This document shows positions 35,479 to 48,044 of a stretch of 64,000 nucleotides of DNA, piece after piece. The notes beneath the pieces are model-generated. The model made no database searches. It worked only from the letters and a program-made list of their open reading frames with translations, and was not told the DNA's origin. Source of the DNA: Siphonodentalium dalli (taxonomy: Eukaryota; Mollusca; Scaphopoda; Gadilida; Siphonodentaliidae). The position numbers and the translations under genes are program-made. How positions within the stretch are numbered: position 1 is the stretch's first letter; each line of letters starts with the position of its first letter. The stretch is taken from NCBI GenBank assembly GCA_032622095.1, contig CP136064.1:125847605-125911604 (forward strand), written 5' to 3'.

Positions 35479-36516
35479 CATAAGGCGAGCAACAAGCCTG
35501 TACGATGATTTATATTTTGGGAAGCATTGACATTTTCCCCAAAGGTGAGACATGGTTAAGTCTGATTGTATGGCAGCGAATCGAGCAAGTCTACTGTCGC
35601 CATTTATAATTGCTGTCCACTCTTCAGAACACCCTATTTTCCATTTGTCTTTCAATACATTTTTCCATGTTAGTTTATTCGGGAATTCGTGTAAATCAAT
35701 ATAAGTGATCAGGTAGTCGACCATGTTATATTTCTGGAGTGTTGTAATCGTGTCAGCTATATATGACATTTTTTTCACTTATCTCTGAGCACCCCGCGAC
35801 ATATTGATACATACGGGTTAAGAAAACAGATTTAACAGTTTTGTTTAGCGACAGATTACATAGCGAGCCAAAGAATGAGAGTTTGCGTTTATCGATTAAA
35901 GACATGAGTGGAGGCAGACCGACTAACCCAAGTGCTATTTCTGTCTTTGTGCGTGTGTGTAGACCCTGGAAAAATTTAACGCAAAATCGGTGTGTTCTTT
36001 CCAGACGATCATGGTTATTCTGGCACAAATTCCAAAGTAATTCAGAACTGTACAATCCCCTCGGAAGTACCACAGACGAGTAGATAATAGAACAACTCTT
36101 TGGAGTTATACCACCCGGATGAATACCAGCATTTGTGAGCATCATAAATGTACTTCTAGTTGTTTCGCAAATATTTTCAACAAAGGCACCGGTGAAATCG
36201 TATTTATCGAGTGGTATCCCCAAATGAGTTGTTCGCGTATCCTCCTTGATCTGAGATTCCCCTAGATTCCATGTGCGATTTTGACGAGTATAATTCGCTT
36301 TTGTCTCATTAAAAACAATTATACAGCATTTATTGGGGTTATATCTGTACCTCCGTGTGATACTGTAAGAAACGCATATTTCACAAAGTTTTTGTAATCC
36401 ATTTTAACTGAGAGACAATAACACCATATCGTCCGCGTGTGTATGGCTGGTGCAATTTATGCCCAGCATTTGTAATCCATATCCTGAGATGGCTAGTTGA
36501 TTGATCAATTCATCTA
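35479..36516 (-). mobile_element. Split host LINE, segment 4: RT motif C to post-RT
   Basis: Minus-strand reading starts DELINQLAISGYGLQ at about 36513 and has motif C HADD at 36428-36439. It continues via frame 36223-35753 (THLGIPLDKYDF upstream; IYSSVVLPRGLYSSELLWNL). After a frameshift near 35760 it reads on to MSHLWGKCQCFPKYKSSYRL at about 35500. The segment begins exactly where the reading from 40473 stops, once the plus-strand LINE and one 10-bp target copy are removed. Confidence 0.8.
36507..36516. repeat. Target-site duplication, left copy
   Basis: AATTCATCTA, identical to 40463-40472. It flanks the plus-strand LINE. Confidence 0.9.
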
Positions 36517-39500
36517 AGAATTGGGTCGTACTACGGTAGAGCTTTCAAGGGGACAAGAGACAAACCATTAAGCCCATTGGCATCTTTGAATTTACTTTCA
36601 TATATTACATTAAGGGCGCGAGGTATATCTCAGGAAATTGCGTTTTTGACAGTTGTAATGCACTTTATGCTTGATCTCAATTGCACACTGCCTTACCAAA
36701 TTGCGTATAAATTTGAAATGATGTCGGAAAACTCAGGCATAACTGAAAGTATCGTGCGAAATACTATTGTTTTTGCATTGCATCTAAAACAACTATTAAA
36801 AACTAAATATTCCAAAATGAAAAATAAAACATATAGGGCGTTACTTCAGAAATACATGCGAAGGAAACATCGCGATGTTACAAATAGTATAACAGATCTT
36901 TCCAGAACTATTGCACTTACCATAATTGGATTAATAAGGCGAGCATTTGATATAAAAATTAATCCAGGTCCTACCGCAGATAACTATGAACATACATTCT
37001 CCATTATGTGTTTGAATATACAAAGTTTGCTTCCAAAATTAGACGTTGTGGTGATAGAAGCATCTAGTTACGATATTGTCTCATTCACTGAAACCTGGCT
37101 CACTGAACAAACTTCGAATGCAGAACTGAGCATACTCGGGTTCCATGCCCCAGAGAGATTAAATAGACCCACATTAGGAGGAGGAGTGGCTGTGTATATA
37201 AAGGATTCGTACTATTTTAGGAGACGTGCTGATCTAGAAACTCCGGAAATCGAATATATCTGGGTGGAAGTCATGCTTTCGTCGTCAACAAAGTTTCTAC
37301 TTGGTACATTATATAAACCTCCAAATCTACCAGTAAATACATGGGAGAAAATATATTCAAATATAGATATGGCCCTTGGAGACAGGAAAGTTATTCGTCA
37401 CGTGATTCTAACTGGCGACTTCAATTCCAATCAACTTCCATCTGAATCAAAATATGTTAAATATATTCGTAATCGATTCGGAATGGAACAGTTAATCAAA
37501 GATCCAACTCATTTTACAGAGAGTTCATCTTCTCTCATAGACTTATTTTTAACAAATCAAGGACAATTTGTTAAACATAGCGAAGTTACTGACCCTTTCT
37601 TCTCAGATTTGACTCGATTTCACTGTCCAATAGTGATGAATTTTCGTATAGAGAAATCGAGTGGAATCGTGAAAAGGAAGGTATGGGACCACTCAAGAGC
37701 AGATTATAATGCAAATATGAATGCCGAATTTGAAAATTGGAATTACAAGAAAGAACTATCTAATACCCCATACATCGAATTAGCGAATATATTGACAAAT
37801 AAAATAAAATAAATAACATTGCAATATATACCAAACAAACACGTAACTACTCGCCAAAATGAAAAAGAATGGATGAATAACGAAATCCGTGGTATGATAA
37901 GGCAGAGAAAACGATTATACAAGGCAGCCAAACGGAAATGTTCTCATGATGCTTGGGCAAAATAAAAATCACAACGAAATTCTGTTATTTCGGCTATCAG
38001 ACGGGCCAAACAATCTTATTGCGCCAAAACCCAAAGTATATTGGGAAGTTGCTTCACTGAATCCTCACTTTGGTGGGAACCTAAGCCTATACCAGTACTC
38101 ATATTTAACGATGAATTGATAAATGACAACTTACAAAAAGCCAACACCTTCAACAAATACTTTTGTTCTATATCGTCATTGACAAACGAAAGGGAGATAG
38201 AGTTACCTCACTTTGACCAGTTAACAGAAAGCGAACTAAGAGACATAGAAATCGACGACGAACTTGTTCACAAATGCCAACGGTCAATTAAGACGTCAAA
38301 AGCCTCCGGTTATGATGGCATAAGCCCAAAAGTATTGAAAACTGTGCCTATTCCTTAACTGCACCATTAAGATTTATTTTTAATATTTTTTAAAAACATG
38401 CACACTTTCCCATTGAGTGGAAGAAGGCAAATGTATTTCCAATCTTTAAAAAAGATGACCCTTGTATACCGTCAAACTATCGCCCTGTTTCCCTTCTGAG
38501 TTGTCTCTCTAAAATCTTTGAAAAATGCATATACCGTCGTCTGTCAGACTATTTGCGTGAACACAAATTGTTGTCCGATCTGCAATCAGGGTTTACTCCC
38601 AACGACAGTACTGTGTTTCAATTAATCGACATATACCACTATATCATATCATCACTAGATGAGGGGAAAGAAATAAGATATGTCTTTTGCGATATTAGTA
38701 AAGCTTTTGATAAGGTCTGGCATCGAGGACTGCTCTTTAAATTGAAAAGAATGGGAATAACAGGAAATATGTATAAACTTCTTGATAATTACTTGGAATC
38801 TAGAGAGCAGAGAGTTACAATCAATGGGGTGAGCTCTAATTGGATGCCTGTTTCAGCTGGAGTCCCACAGGGGTCCTTACTCGGCCCTCTGCTATTTTTG
38901 GTCTACATAAATGATATTGTTGGAGGGATAACTAGCAATATTCGCCTATTTGCGGATGATACTTCCCTTTTTCTTGCCGTTGAAGACCACACCCTTGCTG
39001 CCAACGTAATGAACCAAGATATACAGCGAATATATGAATGGTCGCAAATCTGGGCCGTTAAATTTAATCCATTGAAAACAGAGTCTATCTTAGTATCACG
39101 GAAGAATATTATTGAAGATCATCCACCCCTTAGGATGGCAGGTGAAGATATCATAGAGGTGACTGAACATAAGCACCTAGGACTGACATTTAACGATGGA
39201 GGGAAGTGGAAAAATCACATCGAAGATATTGAAGAGCGAGCCTCAAAACGATTATACATACTTAGGAAGAATAAATATGCCCTAGATAGGAGAACATTAG
39301 AACGAATTTATCTATCATTTATACGCCCCGTCTTGGAATATGCTTCCCCTGTGTGGGACGATTGCACGGCTGAAGAATCACAATTATTAGAAGATATACA
39401 ATATGAAGCAGCACGTATACAATAATAACTGGAGCTACTAGGAGTTGTAATAGGGATGAATTATTGGTAGAAATTGGATGGCAGGAACTATCGAAAAGGA

Positions 39501-40462
39501 GAGAAAAATCAAAACTTGCTCAATTCTATAAAATGACGAGAAAATCAACCCCACAATATCTATATAACTATGTCCCAAGGGATTCAACAACTTCAAGTGG
39601 ATACCCATTCAGGCACGATAACTTAAGACGTCCCTTTTGCTTTTCTACCTCTTTACAAAAATCATTCATACCACATGCTATTAAACTTTGGAATGAATTA
39701 TGAGACGAAGCGAAAATGTGCGAAACGGTTTCCGAATTTAAACAATTCCTGAATAAAGATTGTATAGAACCTCCACAATTCTACGAGTATGCATATACAC
39801 GGCAAAGTCAAGTAATCCACTGTCGAATACGTCTCGAATGCAGTAATCTGAATGATCACTTGCACCAAAATCACTTACAGGATAATTCCGATTGTACTTA
39901 TTGTGGCCTGACAGAGACAACTGAACACTTCTTCTTATACTGTCGAAAGTTCACGAACGAACGAACGATATGCTTCCAAGGTCTTCATAACAGACCATGT
40001 TTAAATGATCTTATTAAAGGATCTCAGTCATTAACACTAGATCAAAACATCGATATCTTCGCAAGAGTACAGAAATATATTCTACTTACAAAAAGATTCG
40101 CGACTAACTGAGAGAAAACAAACTATGCTATCAACAATGCGGCAACCCTTGTCTCATTGAACGGGTTGATGGGGACCATATGGGCGCTGATGGGTGGGCA
40201 GGCAGGAAGCTATATATATCCATTATTAATTCGCAGTCAACATAACTCATTTAGATATTAATGATAAACCAGTTATCACCCATGTGAATATCCAATGGGG
40301 AAATGACAAATATAAGCTTACAAAGCTTACAGTCAGATCCTTTTCTCATCTCCTATATGCTGGGACACACGTGTTAACATTTTGTAATAAATATATGTGT
40401 TGTAATTAAAATTGTATATGTATGTACACACTTGCTATTGAGAATAAAATATTGTTTACACT
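36517..40462 (+). mobile_element. Nearly full-length LINE (EN-RT), 10-bp target duplication
   Basis: 3946 bp. The main frame starts at 36577. Residues 1-124 have no recognised domain. FDIKINPGP ends at residue 132 and resembles a 2A peptide. An APE-type endonuclease follows (SIMCLNIQS, FTETWL with Glu172, GDFN at residues 280-283, SLIDLFL, RFHCPI). In-frame stops occur at 37810-37812 and 37963-37965, then a frameshift near 38355. The RT at 38553-39425 has YVFCDISKAFDKVWHRGLLF, AGVPQGSLLGPLLFLVYIND and FADD at 38949-38960. More breaks follow, then C-terminal frames 39464-39703 and 39716-40111 with CTYCGLTETTEHFFLYC. It ends AATAAAATATTG. Jockey/CR1-like organisation, no longer coding-competent. 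Confidence 0.93.
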
Positions 40463-40472
40463 AATTCATCTA
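40463..40472. repeat. Target-site duplication, right copy
   Basis: AATTCATCTA, identical to 36507-36516. Confidence 0.9.
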
Positions 40473-41893
40473 CGTAAATCATATAGTAAAATGGCGATAA
40501 TATGCTTCCTTGTCTATATAGCTCCATGTAATACTTTAAACCACTGATATGAAGTATGTTGGTATCGAACTGAACATGATACATTTGTCAAAAGGTTGTA
40601 TAATAATATGAAGAAATGTCCCTGTACCCCGCGTTCGTAAAGTTTGTACAATAGACCATTTACTCAGACGGTGTCTAAAGCCTTCCAAACATCGAGAAAA
40701 CACGAATACAAATTTTGTTTGCTTTCGGATACGTATGAAATGCATTCTCTCATCAAGTAGGAGGTCATGTTAGCACTTACTCCTTTTTGGAAACCGTGCT
40801 GCAATGGGTTAACTTCGAGTAAGTATGGTGTGTATCGCTCTAATCGGGTCTGGATTATTTTTTCAAGTATTTTGTAAACTATCATAATCTGTTTTTGGTT
40901 TGGACCCTCCTTTATATAAAGTAATAATAACACCGCGCTTCATACGTTCAGGGACTGTCTGTTCTGTAATAATATCAGTGAGTAGGTCTGACACCGCCTG
41001 CATTAATGCAGGGCCACCATATATAATATGTTCGTTTGCGATGAGATCCCACCCTGCTGCTTTACCACGATTTAGATTTCGACAAATTTAATATCAGCCA
41101 GTTCGCTCTCTGTTACCGGGAATATGATATTCTTGTCAATTTTACTTTCGCTTGTATTGGTCACTTCTCGGTCAACACAAGAATTAACACGATTAAATTG
41201 TTCTGAGTCAAAGCTCGGTTGATATAGCGGCGAGTAGAGCTTTTCGAAGTATGTCGCCCAACCTTCAGTTATTTCAGATTCCTCACGAAAACAGTTCCAT
41301 TGTGTACGAAAAATGGATTTTTATATTGGCGTGTAAATTTTTTTATTTCGCGTTTAACATGCGGAAAAGGTCATCTTGGTCCATCTCAGCGCGTTCATCT
41401 ATTTCGTTGACCACTTCTCTCATGTTTTTATGAGATGCTCTCCTATAGGGCCTACGAAAGTTGCACTTGGCTTCTTTATACTTAACATAAGTTCCGAAAT
41501 CGATTTCGTTTTGTTCTCTGGGTCTTCCTGACTCTATCCATTTTCTCCGATGTGCACGCATTTGTTCGTGTAACGCTTTTAACTCATCATTCCAGAAGGG
41601 TTTATGGTTTCGTTTGAAACATTTACGAGGAAAACACGCAACCGATGCGTTTGCAATTGCTTGTACGATTTCTGCATATCTAGATACTGCGTCAATTTGA
41701 TACAAATTGGGGTCTCGGTTTTTTTCTTTGATAATTTCAATATCAAGATATATCTGATACTCTTCGATGATTTCTGGGTGAGATCTCACTCGCTTCCAGT
41801 CGATCCCGCCATGAGCGTTAGCATCTAGCCCCCCGACGGTGTGATCATTTACGGGCAAAGAAATATTGGACGATGATTTGACACATCTATAGA
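40473..41893 (-). mobile_element. Split host LINE, segment 3: EN-RT linker to RT motif B
   Basis: Minus strand, from the end of the endonuclease (SIDVSNHRPISLPVNDH, about 41893-41845). It passes through linker frame 41933-41343 (KCFKRNHKPFWNDELKALHE) and degraded fingers to RT frame 40933-40664 (IVYKILEKIIQTRLERYTPY; motif A SCFLDVWKALDTV). It ends at motif B RQGSILSPFYYMIYVDEL (40515-40473), where the plus-strand LINE interrupts it. Several frame changes are present. Confidence 0.8.
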
Positions 41894-43041
41894 TGTAAAT
41901 AAAAGTGTTCAAATTTGAACGCCAAAAATGCAACAGATAATGAACACTGTTCAGTGTTCAGTTTAGAACAGATGTGTTCAATTACTCTGAACGGTCCCTG
42001 ATGTTCAGATGTGAACGTATATGTTCAATGAATTGAATGGATGTGTTCAAATTGTGAATGCATATAAGCGTTCAGTTTTGAACACATCATGTTCAGATTT
42101 TGAACATGAGTGTTCGAAATATGTGAACGCTTGATGTGTTCCGAACACTGCAACAGCTTTTGAACACTTATATGTGTTCAAACAACAGAATCTGAACACA
42201 CGTGTTCACAAAAGAACAAAATTTAAATACTAGCATTCTTAATAAATAAGGCTTCAAAACGTGAGATCAAATTCAATATAAAATGAGTGACAAATTATGA
42301 ATAGTCTGTAGACAGACTTTAACATTCTTAGTGCCATTCTTCTCCTGTGTGCATTTAACTGATCCAATACTTTTGTGGTCATTAATATATGATTACTGAG
42401 AACAAGCTGAAAGCTGTCGCTAATAATTTAAATATAATGCAACTGTTCCATACAGAAACATGTATATTTTATGCAATGGTGATGTAATTGTTTGGGAATA
42501 AGGTCATTCAACATAATTAAAATGTGAATATTATGTAGGTAAATAACATTTAATGAGACTGATGAACTGGTGAATCAATGGCACAACAGTCTATACATTT
42601 ACTTGAATAATCCGTATTAAAAAAAATCCATGCCATGTTGGTCAGCATTGACAACAGTAATAATTTCCCAGGAAATCCAATTGGCTGAATTAAATGAACA
42701 TCCTAAACATTTGGAATATCCTCCAACCACTGAATTAATCACAAACTGTCAACCTTACATGTATATATCGGACAGTGCACCACGGTTACCATGTTTTAAG
42801 TAAGGCTAGACGTGAGGTTTATCATCTTAAGTCCAAGTCTTTCAACTATCGGAATTAGTCACACTGTTTTCCACAAATCTTTTAACATTGAATGTGCGAT
42901 GCATTTCTGCGCCGGTTCCTGCTGAACATTTTTTTAGCACCAGCTGACATCAGTAATGGATTAACAGTCACTAGAATTTGTTGACGGTGCTAGTTAATAG
43001 CAATAGACGTTTCCACGGTCACATAATTTCTGGTAGTTCAG

Positions 43042-43130
43042 CTACACCCAATTGTGAGTAGTTTGTACCATCCGTATATGTTGTGCCCAAAGTTTCCGCA
43101 TATATTCGGTCGATCCTATGAATGCAGCTT
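43042..43130 (-). CDS. Candidate terminal exon in the DNA element
   Basis: Preceded by an excellent acceptor (TTATTCTTTCTTTCAG). It reads AA|GCT GCA TTC... giving AAFIGSTEYMRKLWAQHIRM, VQTTHNWV and then TAG. The frame is continuous with the exon ending at 43467 (G+AA, Glu). Function unknown. It could be a captured host exon or the element's own gene. Confidence 0.38.
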
Positions 43131-43467
43131 CTGAAAGAAAGAATAAATTAATATATTAGAATATTAGTATTCTAATTATGGATGCTATTATGATGTGGTC
43201 TTATACTACCCAGCACCCAGCAGTAATTCTTGGACATTATTATCAAAATGAACCGATATAAACATATTCCCCACTAATATCTGGTCGGAATATCAAACAA
43301 TTAGAACAATTTTCAAACACAATTGGGTTTCGAAATGTTGTACTAATGTCCTCGACTGAATTTCAGAATTTTAACTTTGCATGTTTTTTTTAGATAAATA
43401 TATACATAAACACATATGCTGATAATTATGATGATGATACATTGGATTAAATATACGGGTACTTACC

Positions 43468-43527
43468 ATGCGGCGTGCAGGCTGTATTGACAATTGACCG
43501 TGTCTCCTTCCAGTAAGCAAAGACCAT
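43468..43527 (-). CDS. Candidate upstream exon in the DNA element
   Basis: The minus-strand ATG at 43527 starts MVFAYWKETRSIVNTACTPH. The last G of the exon is base 43467, followed by the consensus donor GTAAGTACC. The frame is open upstream for about 30 more codons (GIRAVALFFGVRLKVRNILG) back to a TAA near 43615, so an earlier exon boundary is possible. Joined to 43130-43042 it gives a 49-codon ORF from this ATG. Product not recognised. Confidence 0.36.
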
Positions 43528-44457
43528 ATAAATGCCAAGTATGTTTCGAACTTTTAATCTAACGCCAAAGAATAGCGCAACTGCACGGATACCATTAATG
43601 TGAAGGCTTTATCCATCCATCCACATTAAACTATACAATGTTTACACTTCGGCAGATATTCAAACCGAAATTAATTAATGCCAGTTGCATGGAATGATAT
43701 CATGTTTCAAAAGACGACGCTACATGCTATTTCGTTGTAGAACTCCAAACAGTCCAGTAGGATCACCTGCCATTAGTTATGCGCGAATGATTAATGACCA
43801 TGCCCGTGGTCTTACCTTGAACACATATGTTCAAGAGAAGTGAACACTAAATGAACGGCAGCGTTCAATACTGAAATTAGTGTAAAACAAAATAGCGTGG
43901 GATCGTATTATATCGTGATTTCTACACAAATTATGAACCGAAAACACAAAAATATCGGTATCGATCAGTATATGAACACTATATATATTCACGGATATGT
44001 GACACGGATTTGACTGCATGGTACAATTTCCATTTGAGGAGGGGTGTAATTTTATATCCGGGATTTGCAATTTACAACTACCCCCCCCCCCCCGTGTCGC
44101 CACCACATCCCTGGTATTTTTTCTACATTTTTTAACGCTCAACACAAAACAAAACAAAACTCAACGTGAAGCAAAATACACAAGCACGTGCGCATTTAGT
44201 TTCACAATTGTTCAATATAGAAGTCACAAGACATCATTTTCATAAACGAGTATTCATTAATCCCGCAAGCATATGTGATATAATATATGGAGTAAGTAAG
44301 TATACTAACACAAGCGGATCGACTTCCATGCAGGTTTGAACACTACCGTTCATAAATGAGTTTTCTGAACTTATATGTTCAAATATTAACACTGCATGTT
44401 CAATAACTGAACACATGCGGGGCTAAACGCGTTCAAATCTGAACACTGTTATTTACA

Positions 44458-45990
44458 GTGATAGAGTTATCGTCCATTACATTAATACTGCGTACAAAAT
44501 GTATGAATATATCAGGTATCAATATATGGTCGATTATTGTGCCGTTATTGTCGCCTCTCTGACCAAATGGTAAACATGTAGCTCGGGCGATATCTCATAA
44601 TTTGCTGATTTCAATTCAAGGGCTTTAACAAATTTAATGAATGCTGAGTTTCGCTTATCTGATTTATCGAAATTACCATTCAGATCGCCCATTATAATGA
44701 GGTTACCGTGTATTTTATATATATCGCATATGTCTCTAAGCGTATGTATATATGCTATATATTCTTTAGCGGATAATTCGTGGATGGTAAGAAAACTTGG
44801 AAAATATACAAATAGCTCCCACCTGGCAGCTTTAATTGAATCCCGATGATGCGATCATCTGCAATGTCAAGTGGACATATACAGTGTGACAGTCTGTTGT
44901 GGCACATTAGTGCCACACCTCCCTTGGGTCTACCTGGCTTTATGGTATGGATGGGAATTTGTTGACTATAATCGCAGACAGCATGATATTCATAATTCAA
45001 TAATTCAGCATTCCGAGAAAATCTACATTGTTTTGGTATAACCAATGCTCACTTAGCCCCATAATATCATAACGACCATTTCTCATTAGTTCTGTGATAT
45101 ATGCACCTGATGACATAATTCCCGTACAATTCCAGGTAAGGAAATTTAATGTCATGTTCTCCATATATTTAAACTTGATGGGATACAATAAGCTGGTATG
45201 GTATTGATTTCGTGTACGGAAATCGAATATGAATACAATCAATAACGATATACATAGATGGAGCACATTAGACATCGCTAGAAAAGAAGAAATGAATCAT
45301 AAATCATTACATTGAAGAATGGTATGATAGTCGAAAATTTTATAATTCTGGTTCTTTGCGGACCCACATCCTGCAAGTAGCACCAATTGGTCAGAATTTC
45401 GAACCGAGGACTATGTCGATATCTTCGTCACAAATATTGATTCGAGCAGAGTTACCTCTTAACATTCTGATGACTGTGAACCGAATTTTACAACGAAGAA
45501 GGTGTGACTTGATATCGAACACTGTTACCGAATCGTCAAAACCGGCGAGATATACTTGTGATGTTTTAACTGGGCCATCCATTCTGTTAAAGTAGAAATC
45601 ACTTGGGGACTGACGGTCATAGTTTCTGTGAACTTCCTGTTTATGTGATGTCTGTTTATAACTGTGATTCGGGTATTCGGGTGCAACTTTTGATTCAACA
45701 GATATATTGTTTAATTCTCCTCGTTCACTGTTTGTGTCTCCTCGTTCACTGTTTATGTCTTCTCGTTCACTGTGTGCCGATTGTGAAACATTATCGTCGT
45801 AGCTGTAGTTCATTGCCATATCAATTAATGTAGCCATGTCACGTTGTGTTTTTATCATCTTACCCATTGATCTGTCGACCACTTCAACAAGCTGTTGGTT
45901 GTCGCTGTAGTGAAACTCCTGAATTCATCTTTCATTATATTAACATTTTGTTTTATTGTTTCGTTAAAGTGATGTGAAACGTAAATTGAA
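44458..45990 (-). mobile_element. Split host LINE, segment 2: ORF1 end and endonuclease N-terminus
   Basis: Minus strand. Frame 45882-45391 resembles the end of a LINE ORF1: a charged linker with SERED/SERGD repeats, then SQVYLAGFDDSVTVFDIKSH, which looks like a small RNA-binding (RRM-like) fold. The endonuclease starts in 45275-44997 (LNFLTWNCTGIM, DIMGLSEHWL) and continues in 45045-44755 (KPGRPKGGVALMCHNRLSHC) to NLIIMGDLNGN (GDLN at 44678-44689). It is cut at 44457 by the inverted-repeat element. Frame changes indicate decay. Confidence 0.8.
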
Positions 45991-46785
45991 CCTCACTATT
46001 GAGTTCCCTGCGTTATTCTGTGGAAAGACTGAATAAAATAACCCCCATACACGAAATGCCCTAACCAGATATCAGTTTGTACTAATTATACGGCCACGTA
46101 ACTAACTATTTACTTTCCCTCAATCGGGACGAATAATTCCACTGTAAACGCGAAATAAATACACAAACGAGTTGTCGTGTGCAGTCGCGGAAACACCCGA
46201 ACACTTCCGACTTGGTCGGGATTGAGTCGGCTTTCGTTCTCAGAAAATAGCTTCCGTGGAGGGAGGCCGTTTGCTGGAATAGCGTAACATCAGCTTAATA
46301 AAACGAAAAACAAGCGGTATAGTCAATTCGAATGGGAGGGATATAAAAGGAATTATTGCCTGAAATCACCAACGGAAGAACATTGACCGAGTTACGAAAG
46401 AATTATAATCAAAGTGGTCATGATCGAGCAATGAACAACGGTAACAGTTGAAAATGTTACTATTTATAGAAATTTGTAATCGTTGCAGATCGTTGACCGA
46501 TTTTATGATCGAACTACAGCAGATACAGTCTCGTGCAGAAAGAGTTGTCTTACATGTGTGTTTCAAACTGTTTAATTACCTGTGCAATGCTACATGTGTG
46601 CCATATTGCTATTCACTATTCTAGTACAGACCGTATTTGTTTGGGACAGCGATAGTGATATAGATATCCATATGGAATTATGTTTTCTTCAATTGTTGAG
46701 TTTATATAGGCCCAAATAAATATACCATAAGATGGACTCAATCATTGACAGTTAAAATTGGATGGAAGTAAAGAAGTGTTGTGTA
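45991..46785. other. No gene seen
   Basis: Sequence of unknown origin between the two ORF1-like pieces. No inverted ends or coding frames were recognised. It may be part of an insertion that separates them. Confidence 0.35.
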
Positions 46786-46789
46786 TTTG

Positions 46790-48035
46790 CACTAAGTAAG
46801 CGCAATTGCTTTATGCTTAAGCGCAAATATTTGTATGCAAATAAATAATAAATGTAAAAAAGACTCCTATGTGATTTGCTCTAAACTCAAATTAACTCAG
46901 GCCATAAAACATTACTCAAACATAGGTGAGGACTCCACCCAGATCCCATACTAAGATGGATGTTCAGACTGAGGAAACCAGTTGGAGATAGGTACATGTA
47001 TTTGCTTAAGCATAATTCATTTCAATTACGCTTAAGTGTAAATGAAATCCACTTAAGCGTAAATGAGTTGCGCTTAACCGTAATTCATATACACCCCCAT
47101 TGAACTCCACATACTCAAGCTGAAATGGATGCAACCACATTACTAATGCCAGTAAGTTAACATGCATCAGATTATACAAATATACATATAAGGTAAGACA
47201 GCCGATGAAATTATTGCTCTTAATATAATTCCAATGTATTATGATAACGCATAAGTCAATTATGCTTAAGCGTAAATGATTACATTAAGTGTAACTGATT
47301 TACGCTTAAATGCAATTAGTTAATATAAAATGTGAAAATGAATCATTTGCGCTTAAGCGCAAGTATACTGTATGTCTATCAATATATTTGCGCTTAAGCG
47401 CAAATACCTAACACTCCCTTTATACTTCCCTCTGATTGTGAATGATAGAGTCCATCTCATAGTATATTATCATGGACCCATAGTAGTAGCCCCATATAAT
47501 ACTGAAACATTGAAGAAAAAATATTTCCATATGCATATATCAGCATCTCTGTCCCTGGTGTCCCAAGAATTGGTGCCTCACTCCCAGAGCTCTAGTATAT
47601 TTTATTAAAGGGACATCTCCTACACAGATATATACCATTTCCATAAATATGGAATTCGGGGTTACTGGGGACTCGCTTCCCTCATATGGTGTACTTATTG
47701 ACTTGAAATTGGGGAAAACCCCAATTTTCATATTATCAGCATCCCTGTCCCCAAGAATTTGTGTCTCCATCCCAGAGATCTAGTATATTTTATAAAAGAG
47801 ATATATCCTGCACATATCTCTACCATTTCCATGGTCATAAAAGAGATATTGGGGTTACTGGGGGGGGGGGGGGGTGCTTCCCTCATATGGTGGGTCTGTG
47901 CCATTTAAAATTAATTCAGGGGGGGGTGATATCAATGCATATTAATTTTTATTTGCGCAAATGATTTACACTGAAGCGCAAATGATAGATGTTATTTTGC
48001 GAAATATTTGCGCTTGATCGTAAATGAATAATAAA
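46790..48035. repeat. Dispersed palindromic TTTGCGCTTAAGCGCAAA motifs
   Basis: The palindrome TTTGCGCTTAAGCGCAAAT and variants (ACGCTTAAGTGTAAAT, ATGCTTAAGCGTAAAT) recur about a dozen times, for example at 46818, 47010, 47250, 47345, 47389 and 48006. They occur singly or paired, without a fixed spacing. No gene lies among them. Confidence 0.7.
47565..47895. repeat. Two-copy tandem repeat, about 195 bp
   Basis: CCCAGAG.TCTAGTATATTTTAT through CTACCATTTCCAT and GGGGTTACTGGGG to CTTCCCTCATATGGTG occurs at about 47582-47697 and 47773-47892. The second copy carries a G15 tract (47860-47874) where the first has only GGGG. Confidence 0.8.
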
Positions 48036-48044
48036 TGTGAAATG

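Larger units (their letters stand above)
41894..44457. mobile_element. 2.56-kb inverted-repeat DNA element with TGTTCA-rich ends
   Basis: The left end TGTAAATAAAAGTGTTCAAA and the right end (complement TGTAAATAACAGTGTTCAGA) are inverted. Both terminal regions (41910-42240 and 43815-44450) are packed with GTTCA/TGAAC hexamer-like motifs in both orientations, a subterminal pattern often seen in hAT-type elements. TCTAT abuts both ends, perhaps the remnant of an 8-bp target duplication. It splits the host LINE inside the endonuclease domain. The unique centre (42240-43800) holds a possible two-exon ORF on the minus strand. No transposase was recognised. Confidence 0.75.

Noticed and set aside
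45603-45833. Plus-strand ORF with repeated LLVHCLCL
   Set aside because: Shadow of the SERED/SERGD repeat region of the LINE ORF1 on the opposite strand.
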